A stretch of 64,000 bases of DNA, taken from the NCBI GenBank assembly GCA_003326205.1, contig LWTK01000038.1, positions 1 to 64,000 on the forward strand, given 5' to 3'. The stretch comes from Nostoc sp. ATCC 43529 (GTDB lineage Bacteria; Cyanobacteriota; Cyanobacteriia; Cyanobacteriales; Nostocaceae). Below are positions 1 to 8,261 of the stretch, one piece after another. The notes beneath the pieces were generated by a model that was given only the letters and a program-made list of their open reading frames with translations, had not been told where the DNA came from and ran no database searches. Positions within the stretch are counted from its first letter, which is position 1, and each line of letters opens with the position of its first letter. A program made the position numbers and the translations under genes.

Positions 1-2
1 GT

Positions 3-284
3 TCTTTGCGTGATAAAGCGCATCAATGGTGGTATTTCCTTGACCACCCTGAAGTGCCTCCTGATAATAATCAGGCTGAACGATCGCTGCGTTTAGCCGT
101 GACAAAACGTAAAGTTAGTGGTGGTTCCCGTTCGATGGAGCGGTTTCAACACACTGCTAATTTGTTGACGGTGGTGCAAACTTGTCGCCGTCAAGGTAGG
201 TCTGTTATTGATTTTTTTGCACAGGCTCTAATTGCTGATTCTGATAATTCTCTGTCTCGCCCTTCTTTACTTCCTCAAGATTAG
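3..284 (+). CDS. IS66-family transposase, C-terminal fragment (runs off the left edge)
   Basis: The reading frame is open to the first base of the window, so this is the tail of a longer gene. The visible 93 residues carry the IS66 transposase C-terminal signature: PPDNNQAERSLR followed by KRKVSGGSRS and a helical segment with VVQTCRRQG. In IS66 transposases the Glu of the NxAER motif is the last acidic residue of the DDE catalytic triad. The element's 3' end must lie shortly after the stop, because a different open frame begins within about 20 bp. Whether the full copy is intact cannot be judged from here. Confidence 0.9.
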   Translation, partial: SLRDKAHQWWYFLDHPEVPPDNNQAERSLRLAVTKRKVSGGSRSMERFQHTANLLTVVQTCRRQGRSVIDFFAQALIADSDNSLSRPSLLPQD

Positions 285-304
285 ACCTGAATCCTTACAA
301 AAGT

Positions 305-748
305 TTGTTGTTATCTTTAGATGTCCTTAATTATCAACCACTACGTAATCCACTGACTATTTCGGTTAGCCCAGGGGATAGTAATGTGGTTTTTTGTAGT
401 ATTTACGATCCAGTTAATTATCAGTCTGTAGGTGTTAGTTGGGATGGACACAAGGAAAATAACTGGCAAACTATAGGACAAAAAGTAAGTTTAAAAATTA
501 ACTCTCTGCAAAATTTAAATCAAGAACCAATACAAATATCTACTAACACAACACCATCAGAAGCTCATGCAGTTTTAATATATCAAACTGACAGATATTT
601 AGCACAATTAAATTGGACTCCAGAACAAGGTAGAGAGTATTTGCAGCAGAAATATGGCAAGCGATCGCGCTTACAACTCACCGATACAGAAATTCTCGAA
701 TTCATTGATTATCTAGAAGGAAAACTAACTCAAAACTGCCAAATGTAG
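305..748 (+). CDS. Hypothetical protein, probably 5'-truncated at the IS66 junction
   Basis: A 147-codon frame that can start only at TTG codons; there is no in-frame ATG until the last residues. The frame stays open upstream to the transposase stop. This suggests the original N-terminus was removed or separated by the IS66 insertion. The protein has a beta-rich N-terminal half and a helical C-terminus (NWTPEQGREYLQQKYG then LTDTEILEFIDYLEGKL). I do not recognise a family. It may be a remnant that is no longer expressed. Confidence 0.45.
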   Translation: MLLSLDVLNYQPLRNPLTISVSPGDSNVVFCSIYDPVNYQSVGVSWDGHKENNWQTIGQKVSLKINSLQNLNQEPIQISTNTTPSEAHAVLIYQTDRYLAQLNWTPEQGREYLQQKYGKRSRLQLTDTEILEFIDYLEGKLTQNCQM

Positions 749-955
749 CTGCTGTTGTGTTGAGGTTTAAAAAATGGCGATCGCACTCAAGACGAAAAGG
801 ATTGTCAACTATATTCATTACGCAATTAAATTTATACATTATAAATGTTCATTACCTGGAATGTCAGGGTAGTATAAGTATAAGGTAATGCCTTGTTTTT
901 ATGTTTAACCCGTAGACAAGAACTAACCAAATACTAATCACATCAGGAGTATTTC

Positions 956-1927
956 ATGATTCCACTTATCTTGGGTGCTATTGCCTTGGGAACTGCTGCT
1001 TTCGGAGCAGTAAAAGGTGTTGAAGGTGTTGGCAATATGAATGAGGCCAAAGAGATTGGCGAACGTGCCGAAAAGCGCCACTCAAATGCAGTCAGTGAGT
1101 TAAAAGCAGACTGGGAGGTAACTAACAAGCTTGCAGAAGAGTATGGCCAACTCCAGCTTGATGTGATGATGAATACAATTGGGCGCTTTGTTGATTTTAT
1201 TGAACGAAACATTGGTAAAGCAAAACAAAGTGAAAAAGAGTTTTTAGAGGGGCTAGACGGAATTTCAGTTCAGCAGATCAAGGAGTACAAAACTGCTGCA
1301 ATGGAAGCTGAACAATTTTTCAAAGGTGGAGTTAAGGCTATTGGGGCAGCGGCAGCAGGGTACGGTGGTGCAATGAGTCTTGCTACCTCTGTAGGAGTGG
1401 CGAGTACTGGAACACTTATAGGAGGACTTAGCGGTGCAGCCGCTTGGAATGCGACTTTAGCATGGCTGGGCGGTGGCTCATTAGCTGCTGGTGGTGGAGG
1501 CATGGCTCTTGGTTCTCTTGTGTTAGGTGGTATTACCGTTGGGCCAGCTGTCCTCATTGGAGGTTTTGTGCTTGCTGGTGAAGGCGAAAAAGCATTGACC
1601 AAAGCATGGGAGTACAACGCTGAAGTCAACACTGCGATCGCTAAAATTGACGCAGCAAAAGACTTTATGCAACAAGTAAGACGCAGGATTACTGAGTTAA
1701 AGGGTGTATTTGAGTGCCTGAATCAATGCGCTATTCTAGGTCTTCAAGAACTTGAATCTTTACCATCATTCGACAAAAACAGGGATGCTAAGAAGTTTCA
1801 ACAAGTCGCACTTTTCGTTAAAGCACTTGCAGAAATTATGAAAACTCCTGTTTTAGATGGTGAAGGGCAGCTTAATCCCGCTACTGCGACTATTCAAGCC
1901 AAGTATCGTACTTTGGGAGGCAATTAG
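956..1927 (+). CDS. Hypothetical membrane-hairpin protein with flanking helical regions
   Basis: Encodes 323 aa and starts at an ATG with AGGAG six bases upstream. Residues 3-20 are hydrophobic, 27-120 are charged and helical, and 124-207 form a very Gly/Ala-rich hydrophobic stretch with repeated GGG/GxxxG spacing. A second helical region follows (210-295). The arrangement of a Gly-zipper hydrophobic hairpin between amphipathic helices recalls pore-forming or membrane-remodelling proteins, but I see no specific family signature. Two nt after its stop lies a small helical partner gene, and a terminator follows that, so the two probably form a complete bicistronic unit. Function unknown; confident it is a gene, not what it does. 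Confidence 0.75.
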   Translation: MIPLILGAIALGTAAFGAVKGVEGVGNMNEAKEIGERAEKRHSNAVSELKADWEVTNKLAEEYGQLQLDVMMNTIGRFVDFIERNIGKAKQSEKEFLEGLDGISVQQIKEYKTAAMEAEQFFKGGVKAIGAAAAGYGGAMSLATSVGVASTGTLIGGLSGAAAWNATLAWLGGGSLAAGGGGMALGSLVLGGITVGPAVLIGGFVLAGEGEKALTKAWEYNAEVNTAIAKIDAAKDFMQQVRRRITELKGVFECLNQCAILGLQELESLPSFDKNRDAKKFQQVALFVKALAEIMKTPVLDGEGQLNPATATIQAKYRTLGGN

Positions 1928-1929
1928 AA

Positions 1930-2322
1930 ATGTCGCTCAAAGTAGTCAAGGAATTTATTAATCCTGCTGAATGTCTACAGCAAGTAGTTGTAGCTTACAC
2001 CGATTACCTTAAGGTTGCCGAAGAGGAACAGACAAAGAGACGTAATATTGAGGCTTGGGAAAAAGAAACAATCACCAAGATTAATGCCCAGCGAGATTTG
2101 CTGATGGCGTATTTAGATCGCTCTTTTGATGAACGTGCAAAAAACTTTCACGCTTTATTTGCTGTTGTTGATAATGCGATCGCATCTCGCAATAATGAAC
2201 AACTAGCCCTTACCTTAAACTCAATTACAGAAATAGCTAAATCCAGCCCATTCAAAGACCTTGCAAATTTAGCTTCTGTTCGCGCTGCCCTTGACGATCC
2301 AGATCATGAATGGACATTTTAA
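1930..2322 (+). CDS. Small helical hypothetical protein, partner of the preceding gene
   Basis: Encodes 130 aa, begins 2 nt after the upstream stop and has no Shine-Dalgarno of its own, so it is probably translationally coupled. It is highly charged and helical (EEEQTKRRNIEAWEKE, then AQRDLLMAYLDRSFDERAKNF), with a C-terminus ending in DDPDHEWTF. There is no signal peptide or membrane segment, so it is probably cytosolic and could bind the charged arms of the membrane protein. I do not recognise a characterised family. Confidence 0.7.
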   Translation: MSLKVVKEFINPAECLQQVVVAYTDYLKVAEEEQTKRRNIEAWEKETITKINAQRDLLMAYLDRSFDERAKNFHALFAVVDNAIASRNNEQLALTLNSITEIAKSSPFKDLANLASVRAALDDPDHEWTF

Positions 2323-2363
2323 TTTTATAAAAGTGGAATCACACTTTTGAAACTTTCCAAAAT

Positions 2364-2386
2364 AGCCTGTTAACTCAGGCTTTTTT
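2364..2386 (+). terminator. Rho-independent terminator of the two-gene unit
   Basis: AGCCTG and CAGGCT pair perfectly around a 6-nt loop and run directly into six T residues, 40 bp after the stop of the small helical gene. Confidence 0.8.
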
Positions 2387-2466
2387 CATGTAATACCAAA
2401 TTTACAGATAATAGGCACTCTGAGAAAATAGCGATCGCCATACAGAAACAATCACAATTACAATTA

Positions 2467-2910
2467 TCAAATATCGCTTGCTTCCGGTAGCCAGTCTTCA
2501 TCTAACACTAATTCTAAAGAATATGGGCATTCTTCTGGAAACGTGGAAATTAGCATTTCTGTTTGCTTGGCTGCTTGCCTACGTGCCCTTTGATAACTTT
2601 CTTCAAGTTGCTCTGTAGGATAGCTCTTAAGACTAGGACTATCGATTATAGCTAACTCAATTTGGGTGCGAGAATCAGTGATAGAATCTAGCCAACTATC
2701 TGAGCGACGCTGAGGTTGATATTGCCATTTGAGCAGATGCAACAGTAAGCGAGTTAATTGACTGGCAATAGCACGCCGTTCACTTTTGCCCAAGCCTTCA
2801 ACCTCTTCAATCAGATGTTCGATATCGATTTCATCCCAGCGATGCGATCGCAATAATTGTGCTGTCTGCTCAATCCACAAATTAAAATCTGTTGTATGAG
2901 TTTCGCTCAT
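2467..2910 (-). CDS. DUF29 family protein
   Basis: 147 aa with the full DUF29 pattern: N-terminal DFNLWIEQTAQLLR, then DIEHLIEEVEGLGKSERRAIASQL, LLHLLKWQYQPQRR, and the C-terminal ECPYSLELVLDEDWLP. This is an all-helical family very expanded in cyanobacteria with no established function. It overlaps the upstream DUF433 gene by 4 bp (ATGA), so the two are co-transcribed and probably coupled. Confidence 0.9.
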   Translation of the reverse strand: MSETHTTDFNLWIEQTAQLLRSHRWDEIDIEHLIEEVEGLGKSERRAIASQLTRLLLHLLKWQYQPQRRSDSWLDSITDSRTQIELAIIDSPSLKSYPTEQLEESYQRARRQAAKQTEMLISTFPEECPYSLELVLDEDWLPEASDI

Positions 2911-3113
2911 AGCCGTTTTTGCTCATCTGCATAACTTAGGCAAGCTAATATGTCCTCTCGTGTCAAATAAGGGAAGTCTTCAAGCACCTCCTCGTAGGTC
3001 ATGCCAGAGGCCAGATAAGATAAAACATCGTATACAGTAATTCGCATTCCTCGAATACAAGGTTTACCACCTCGCTTCCCTGGCTCGATTGTAATAATGT
3101 TTTGGTACTGCAA
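2907..3113 (-). CDS. DUF433 domain protein (antitoxin-like)
   Basis: 68 aa, essentially one DUF433 domain: ITIEPGKRGGKPCIRGMRITVYDVLSYLASGMTYEE is recognisable piece by piece (GKPCIRG, RITVYDVL, GMTYEEVLEDFPYL, EDILACLSYA). DUF433 is a winged-helix-like fold often found as the presumed antitoxin beside PIN or other small proteins. Here the partner is DUF29, overlapping by 4 bp. Whether this is a toxin-antitoxin pair is not shown by the sequence. Confidence 0.88.
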   Translation of the reverse strand: MQYQNIITIEPGKRGGKPCIRGMRITVYDVLSYLASGMTYEEVLEDFPYLTREDILACLSYADEQKRL

Positions 3114-3126
3114 AGCTTTTCAACCC

Positions 3127-3402
3127 TCAAAAATCTTCATCAACAAAAAATTCGGCATCATCTTCTAATCGAGAATTACCCTGTCCATAACCACCAAGAT
3201 TCCACAATGGTTGCAGCAGTGCTGTGCCAATTAATCCTATAACTGCACTAAAAGCTAAAACTAAACCCGCCGGTATTTGTATTGATTGAAATGTTAAGAA
3301 TTTTAACGATACTGGTGTGGCATTTTGAACTGAAATAATTGCGATCGCCAGTACCCAAATAGCTACGACTACGATTGTCAATAAAGGAGCTAAAGTTTTC
3401 AT
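3127..3402 (-). CDS. LapA-domain (DUF1049) inner-membrane protein
   Basis: 91 aa with two hydrophobic segments (about residues 5-25 and 42-66) joined by QNATPVSLKFLTFQSIQIPAG, the characteristic linker of the LapA/DUF1049 fold. In proteobacteria LapA helps control LPS assembly; cyanobacterial homologues are small membrane proteins of unknown detailed role. The acidic C-terminal tail (DDAEFFVDED) is probably cytoplasmic. Same strand as the DUF433/DUF29 genes, 13 bp upstream of them. Confidence 0.75.
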   Translation of the reverse strand: MKTLAPLLTIVVVAIWVLAIAIISVQNATPVSLKFLTFQSIQIPAGLVLAFSAVIGLIGTALLQPLWNLGGYGQGNSRLEDDAEFFVDEDF

Positions 3403-3413
3403 ATCTTAATAAA

Positions 3414-3542
3414 AGTTAGGAGTTAGGAGTTAGGAGTGAGGAGTTACGAATTCGATTTTGCTCGAAGTTATAAATTAAGAGTTAAGAATTGCTAATTTAC
3501 AACTCTTAACTCTTAACTCGTAACTCTTAACTCTTAACTCTT
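3414..3542. repeat. Short tandemly repeated repeats (GGAGTTA / AACTCTT heptamers)
   Basis: Heptamers of GGAGTTA type (3414-3447) face a block of AACTCTT heptamers (3501-3542), giving an imperfect inverted arrangement between two genes. The second block runs into the stop codon of the phosphohexomutase gene. This is the Nostocales STRR type of repeat. Confidence 0.85.
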
Positions 3543-4971
3543 ATGCTTCTAGCTTAGCAATGGCACTTTCCATCTCTTGAGAGAGTTGGGTGAGTTTTTC
3601 AGGAGAGTTGGTTTCTAGGTAAACGCGCACCAAAGGTTCTGTACCGGAAGGACGCAGCAGTACCCAGCTACCTTCTTCTAGATAGAGTTTAATACCGTCT
3701 TTACGCCCGACTTCTTTGACTTTAATTCCGGCTACCTCTGTGGGTGGATTTTTGGTAAAGGAGTCGATGACAGCGGTTTTGTGAGATTCGGTGAGGTGCA
3801 AGTCAAGGCGCGTGTTGTAAAGCGGCCCGTCAGCTTCAGCGATCGCTTCTTTCACTAGCTGACTTAGGGGTTTGCCTTCGTAGGCAATGGCTTCTGCAAC
3901 CAGCATATCAGCTAAAACACCGTCTTTTTCGGGAATATGCCCAATTACACTTAATCCGCCTGATTCTTCCCCACCAATCAGTACGGCAGTTTCACGCATT
4001 TTTTCACCGATGTATTTAAAGCCTACTGGTGTTTCATAAATTTGTAGCCCATATTTAGCTGCAAAGTTATCCAGCAGGTGGGTTGTAGCCACAGTGCGAA
4101 CTATGGCGCCGCTTTTACCTTTATTTTTGATTAAATGTCGTGCTAAAACTAACAGCACAGTATTCGGAGTGAGGACAGTACCTTGTTCATCAACAATACC
4201 AAAGCGATCGCTATCTCCATCTGTGGCCAAACCCAAATCCGCGCGATCCTTCACTACTGCTTCCACTAACTCAACTAATTGTTCTCCTTTGGGTTCTGGC
4301 ATTCCACCGCCAAATAATACATCCCTCCAAGTGTGGAAACTTTCTAATTGAGTGCCACTTTGTTGCAAAACTTCATCTAAATAACCGCGAGAAGTAGAAT
4401 AAAGAGCATCGTATTTTACCTTTAAATTAGCGCTCTTAATTTTTTCTACATCCAGTAGGGTATAGATAAATTCCAGGTAATCTGGCTTTGGATCGAAAGT
4501 AGAAATTAAATCGGATCGGTTGCTACTAGGCAGTTCATCCGATGCACTTTCTATATTTGCCACAATAGTATCAGTAATCTCTGGAGTGGCAGGTCCAGCA
4601 TAATCGGGGATATATTTAATTCCACAGTATGGTGCTGGATTATGGCTAGCAGTAAACATTAACGCCCCAGCGGAATTTAGGTGACGGGCGTTGTAGGCAA
4701 TTACTGGTGTGGGACAATCCCGATCGGTAATTTTCACAGTCCAACCCAAATCTGCCAAGACTTGGGCTGCTGTGCGGGCAAACTGGTCAGCTAAAAACCG
4801 AGTATCGTAGGCTATAAGTACTGGTCTATCTTTTGTATAGGCTGTTTCGAGGTAACTGGCGATCGCTCTTGTTACTTTCCGCACATTGGGGAAAGTAAAG
4901 TCATCGGCAATAATGCCTCGCCATCCATCGGTACCAAATTTTATCTTGCTGGAATTGCTACTAGCGCTCAT
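3541..4971 (-). CDS. Phosphoglucomutase/phosphomannomutase
   Basis: An alpha-D-phosphohexomutase that interconverts hexose 1- and 6-phosphates. All four active-site elements are present: phosphoserine loop FTASHNP (Ser109 from the chosen start), metal loop DGDSDR, sugar-specificity loop GGEESGG, and phosphate-binding loop LRPSGTEPLVRVY. N-terminal KFGTDGWRG is typical of the family. I place the start at the ATG at 4971 (476 aa, MSASSNSSK) rather than at an upstream TTG, because homologues begin a few residues before KFGTDGWRG. The gene diverges from the nuclease gene starting at 5119. Specificity for Glc versus Man cannot be told from sequence alone. Confidence 0.92.
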   Translation of the reverse strand: MSASSNSSKIKFGTDGWRGIIADDFTFPNVRKVTRAIASYLETAYTKDRPVLIAYDTRFLADQFARTAAQVLADLGWTVKITDRDCPTPVIAYNARHLNSAGALMFTASHNPAPYCGIKYIPDYAGPATPEITDTIVANIESASDELPSSNRSDLISTFDPKPDYLEFIYTLLDVEKIKSANLKVKYDALYSTSRGYLDEVLQQSGTQLESFHTWRDVLFGGGMPEPKGEQLVELVEAVVKDRADLGLATDGDSDRFGIVDEQGTVLTPNTVLLVLARHLIKNKGKSGAIVRTVATTHLLDNFAAKYGLQIYETPVGFKYIGEKMRETAVLIGGEESGGLSVIGHIPEKDGVLADMLVAEAIAYEGKPLSQLVKEAIAEADGPLYNTRLDLHLTESHKTAVIDSFTKNPPTEVAGIKVKEVGRKDGIKLYLEEGSWVLLRPSGTEPLVRVYLETNSPEKLTQLSQEMESAIAKLEA

Positions 4972-5118
4972 TTTTGCCACTTGCTCCCGTACATCATCAG
5001 TACTATTAAAAGCTTCCCGCAAAGCGTGTGTAGCAGCAAGTATCCTCCGAGGTTATGTTCGGTGGAAACTGCCGAACATAGTTATTCTCACCGTACTTTC
5101 TCTCACTGTTTCCGAGCA

Positions 5119-5973
5119 ATGTCAATCCCCGATCGACCTTTTGCCAGTTATCACCTTTGGTCTTTAGTTGCCCCAGCGTCAGGGCAAGAACGCTGGCATT
5201 GCCAGATGAGACGGGGGTTTATCAAAGCGCGGCAACACGAACCACAAGTCAAAGCACTGTTAGCGAAAGCCACCGCACCCCAGCGGATTGGGATACTTGC
5301 CCAAAAAGGCGTTTATGAGTTTCATAATCACAGACACCTCCTACAGCAATCGGATGGCGTAGAAAAAGTTGCACAGCTACTAAAATTAGCCACTTCCAGC
5401 GAGCAAGTCCGCCAACGGGTGCTGCAAATTTTGAAAAAATATCACGATGCGCCGTTGCTGTTGGATAAAAATATTATTCAATTAACTCCCGGTGATGAAG
5501 GTTTTCCGAAGCCGATTGTCGTCGAACAACAAGATTCTTGCTTTCGCTTATATGCGGCGATGGACTGCGTTTTTATTGAAAGTGATCGCACTTTACATAT
5601 TTTAGATTTCAAAACTGGAAAATCAGCTTTTGACCGAAGGCAGGCTTTAGTTTATTTGTTAGCGGCTCGTTATCTTTATCCTGGAAGACAAGCCGTTGCC
5701 TCATTTTATAATTTAGAAATTTGTAAAAAATCTGAATTAATTAGCATCAATAATAGTGAGTTAGAATCCTTAAAATTTGAGTTAGCTAATATTGCCCACA
5801 AACACCAGCGCGATTTACAAAATTATCAAGAAGAAACGACTAATTTTAGTAAAATATTCCCCCCGAATCCTGGTTCGCACTGCCGCTTTTGTCCATTTAA
5901 TTCTATTTGCGAATTTGCCGATTTCAAGCAGCATCAATCGTATCCATTGCCAAGTTTAAAGGTGCATAAGTAA
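5119..5973 (+). CDS. PD-(D/E)XK nuclease-family protein with Cas4/AddB-like Cys cluster
   Basis: 284 aa from the ATG at 5119; an in-frame extension to 4981 overlaps the divergent gene's 5' region and looks non-coding. The RecB-like nuclease core is visible: Asp149 (AAMDCVF), then the ILDFKTG strand with Asp163 and Lys165, then Gln175 and Tyr179 (QALVYLLAARY). One Cys near the N-terminus (Cys28) and three at the C-terminus (Cys255-x2-Cys258-x5-Cys264) match the 1+3 Cys arrangement that binds a 4Fe-4S cluster in Cas4 and AddB. No CRISPR array or cas gene is nearby, so a repair or processing exonuclease is more likely than Cas4 function. Confidence 0.75.
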   Translation: MSIPDRPFASYHLWSLVAPASGQERWHCQMRRGFIKARQHEPQVKALLAKATAPQRIGILAQKGVYEFHNHRHLLQQSDGVEKVAQLLKLATSSEQVRQRVLQILKKYHDAPLLLDKNIIQLTPGDEGFPKPIVVEQQDSCFRLYAAMDCVFIESDRTLHILDFKTGKSAFDRRQALVYLLAARYLYPGRQAVASFYNLEICKKSELISINNSELESLKFELANIAHKHQRDLQNYQEETTNFSKIFPPNPGSHCRFCPFNSICEFADFKQHQSYPLPSLKVHK

Positions 5974-6157
5974 GTACGTAGGGCTTGCTGAAAAAGTAAT
6001 AAAAAAGGGAGACATTTAGCTTTCTGGTTCACTCCAAGCAGACTTTAACAACTCAACATCATGATTGACTCAAGAGAATCGTAGCAAAGTGCCAAGGCGA
6101 TCGCTATAAATCATCCTTGACACGACTGGCCCTTCAGAAAGCCATACGCAAATAAAT
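5974..6157. other. Intergenic region between convergent genes
   Basis: Non-coding 184 bp between convergent genes. It contains one HIP1-like site and a run of six A before GGG; no clear terminator hairpin was recognised. Confidence 0.4.
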
Positions 6158-7828
6158 TCAAAAAGGCGGCAATTCTTTAAGAATTGTGAACCGAATATGA
6201 TTGATTGCCAAATCCCCAATGGCGATATCTTCTTTGGTTAACCTGGCACCTTGACTGGTTACAGTTTCAAAGGTGATACCTTTACCAATTTCAATGTGAT
6301 ACCAGGATAAACCCATAAAAAAGCGCGTGGGATATGGGCCGCCATGACCCACATCATCAGGATTTGATTCCATTGGTAACCAACCAAAATTCGGTACGTA
6401 GAACTCTAGCCAAACATGATTAAAATCTGGTTGTAGCGGTACGCCTTGGTGTTCGCCATTGGGTGGGCATTTATACCTGCCAACTGTACGACAGGGAATA
6501 CCATTTAAACGGCATAGGGCGAGTAAAACGCCGACATATTCGCCACAGGAACCAACGCCGCGTTCTAAAACTATGTCTGGTGTATCAATGTAAGGCTTAA
6601 TACCGTAAGATAGCTCGTCGTAAACATAATTACGGACGTTATACATTTTCCGCAACAGATTGGTTTCAGAACCAATTGCTTCTCTAGCAGCACGGCGAAC
6701 AATGGTAGTATCCATTGCTAAGTCGTCGTCATCCACTAGGTAGCGGCTTTGCAATTCTGGTGAAAGTTCGGCTATATCTTCTACATCCTTGGGTGTAATG
6801 CGATACTTAATTCCCCGAACTTCTAAAAGTGCTTTCCAGCCAAATATATGGCGTTCGCCTGGGGTAAGGGCATCAAATTTAAATACTGCTACGCGTTGAC
6901 CATCTATCACTTCTTCGGTGAAGGGTATACCAATGGGTTCAACGTGTTTCAGCTTTTGACGCTCGGTTTCTGATGGTAGCGCAATGCGCCATTCTACCTC
7001 CGGTAAATAAACCTCGTCTAAGGGCGCAATTTCTTCAGCATAGGACATTTCTATGAGATAGCCATTAGACAGGGCGTAGCGCTTATCTGGCTCGTAATGA
7101 TAATACAGGGGATGAATAAAAGTGCGATCGCGGTAGGTTAGCTCATGATTTGGGTCAGCATTTGGGTTATCCCGGATATAAGGCTCCTCCGAGGCGTAGG
7201 CGACATAGAGACTTTCTTTGCCTGTATCGCCATCTTTATGTATTGCTATACCTGTAGGCGATTCAAAGGGCGTCAGCACGCTAAATTGAACTTCTCCGGT
7301 GGCCCTGTCCATCGCGTAAACTGTTTGTTCTGTGCGATCGCAAATCCACAACATTTCTTCACTGACTGCCAAATTTTCTACCCCAACTCCAGGCGCATAA
7401 AATCTGGTAATTTCTTTTCGGCTTTCGCGATCGAAAATCAAAATGTAGCCTAACCTTTGGCAGCTGATGTAGACTGTCGTTTCCCAGACAGCAACACCGT
7501 TAGCAGGATAAGGCAATGTAACGAAATGTTCTAGACCTAAAGCATTGAGCTTGCACAAATAAACGCTATGGTCGCGGCTCACCCACAGTGTATCCTCCCA
7601 TATCGCTAAACCAGTGACATCGGTAAATTCCTTAACTTGATGCGGATTGAGTATTTTGCTGTTGTCAGAGGTAGGATCGATCTCCAGTAGATGCCCTTTA
7701 AGACTGTCAATGGCAATCAGTCTATCCTGAATGAAAGCAATACCGCACAGGGTAGCAGCAGTAAGCGGTCGAATTGTTTTTTGCCCAAACATCTGGCTAG
7801 CAGTCAAAGTGGGGAGTACAAAACTCAT
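6158..7828 (-). CDS. Beta-propeller plus transglutaminase-like domain protein
   Basis: 556 aa without a signal peptide. Residues about 20-250 contain repeated strands of an NHL/SMP-30-like propeller (GIAFIQDRLIAID, GLAIWEDTLWVSRD, GVAVWETTVYISCQ, NLAVSEEMLWICDR). The C-terminal part has a transglutaminase-like core: catalytic Cys in GVGSCGEYVGVLLALCRLNGIP, His in FNHVWLEFYV, and Asp in MESNPDD. Enzymes of this fold act as proteases, amidases or crosslinkers. The fusion suggests the propeller recruits a substrate. Substrate unknown. Confidence 0.8.
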   Translation of the reverse strand: MSFVLPTLTASQMFGQKTIRPLTAATLCGIAFIQDRLIAIDSLKGHLLEIDPTSDNSKILNPHQVKEFTDVTGLAIWEDTLWVSRDHSVYLCKLNALGLEHFVTLPYPANGVAVWETTVYISCQRLGYILIFDRESRKEITRFYAPGVGVENLAVSEEMLWICDRTEQTVYAMDRATGEVQFSVLTPFESPTGIAIHKDGDTGKESLYVAYASEEPYIRDNPNADPNHELTYRDRTFIHPLYYHYEPDKRYALSNGYLIEMSYAEEIAPLDEVYLPEVEWRIALPSETERQKLKHVEPIGIPFTEEVIDGQRVAVFKFDALTPGERHIFGWKALLEVRGIKYRITPKDVEDIAELSPELQSRYLVDDDDLAMDTTIVRRAAREAIGSETNLLRKMYNVRNYVYDELSYGIKPYIDTPDIVLERGVGSCGEYVGVLLALCRLNGIPCRTVGRYKCPPNGEHQGVPLQPDFNHVWLEFYVPNFGWLPMESNPDDVGHGGPYPTRFFMGLSWYHIEIGKGITFETVTSQGARLTKEDIAIGDLAINHIRFTILKELPPF

Positions 7829-8261
7829 ATTAAATATTTATTAAATGGTTTAGCACGTTTAAGCAATTCCAAATTTCTTTGGAAAAGTTTGCTACAAAGC
7901 CAAACCGGCTGGCAACTTGACCCAAAATTCAAAATCCAGAAATGCAGTAGCTCCATGCATCCTGGCTAAAAACTGGATGCAAGTTCAAGCAACAGGAGCC
8001 TAAAATTTATTGTGGCATATCCTAGTCAGCCAAACTTCAAGCTTCTATTACTTACAATTATCAGTACAATGTGTCACAAAAAACTCTTTCGTAAGAAATA
8101 ACACATTTATGTCACATATATGTCAACGGAAGAGAAATTTGTAAATCAAAAGCATGGCCTCTACACTCATAAGATTTAGTATTGCTTTAATGTAACTTTA
8201 GGAGATGGTTTTCCAGTCATCATTAAATTATGATTATGATCGAATTTTGTAACCATTTCCT
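7829..8261. other. Divergent intergenic region (433 bp)
   Basis: Contains the promoters of two divergent genes. AT-rich with no hairpin or repeat that I can identify. The imperfect repeat CATCCTGGCTAAAAACTGGATG near 7957 could form a short stem. Confidence 0.35.

Noticed and set aside
4981..5118. N-terminal extension of the Cas4-like protein
   Set aside because: It overlaps the 5' region of the divergent phosphohexomutase gene and has no conserved features; the ATG at 5119 fits the domain start.
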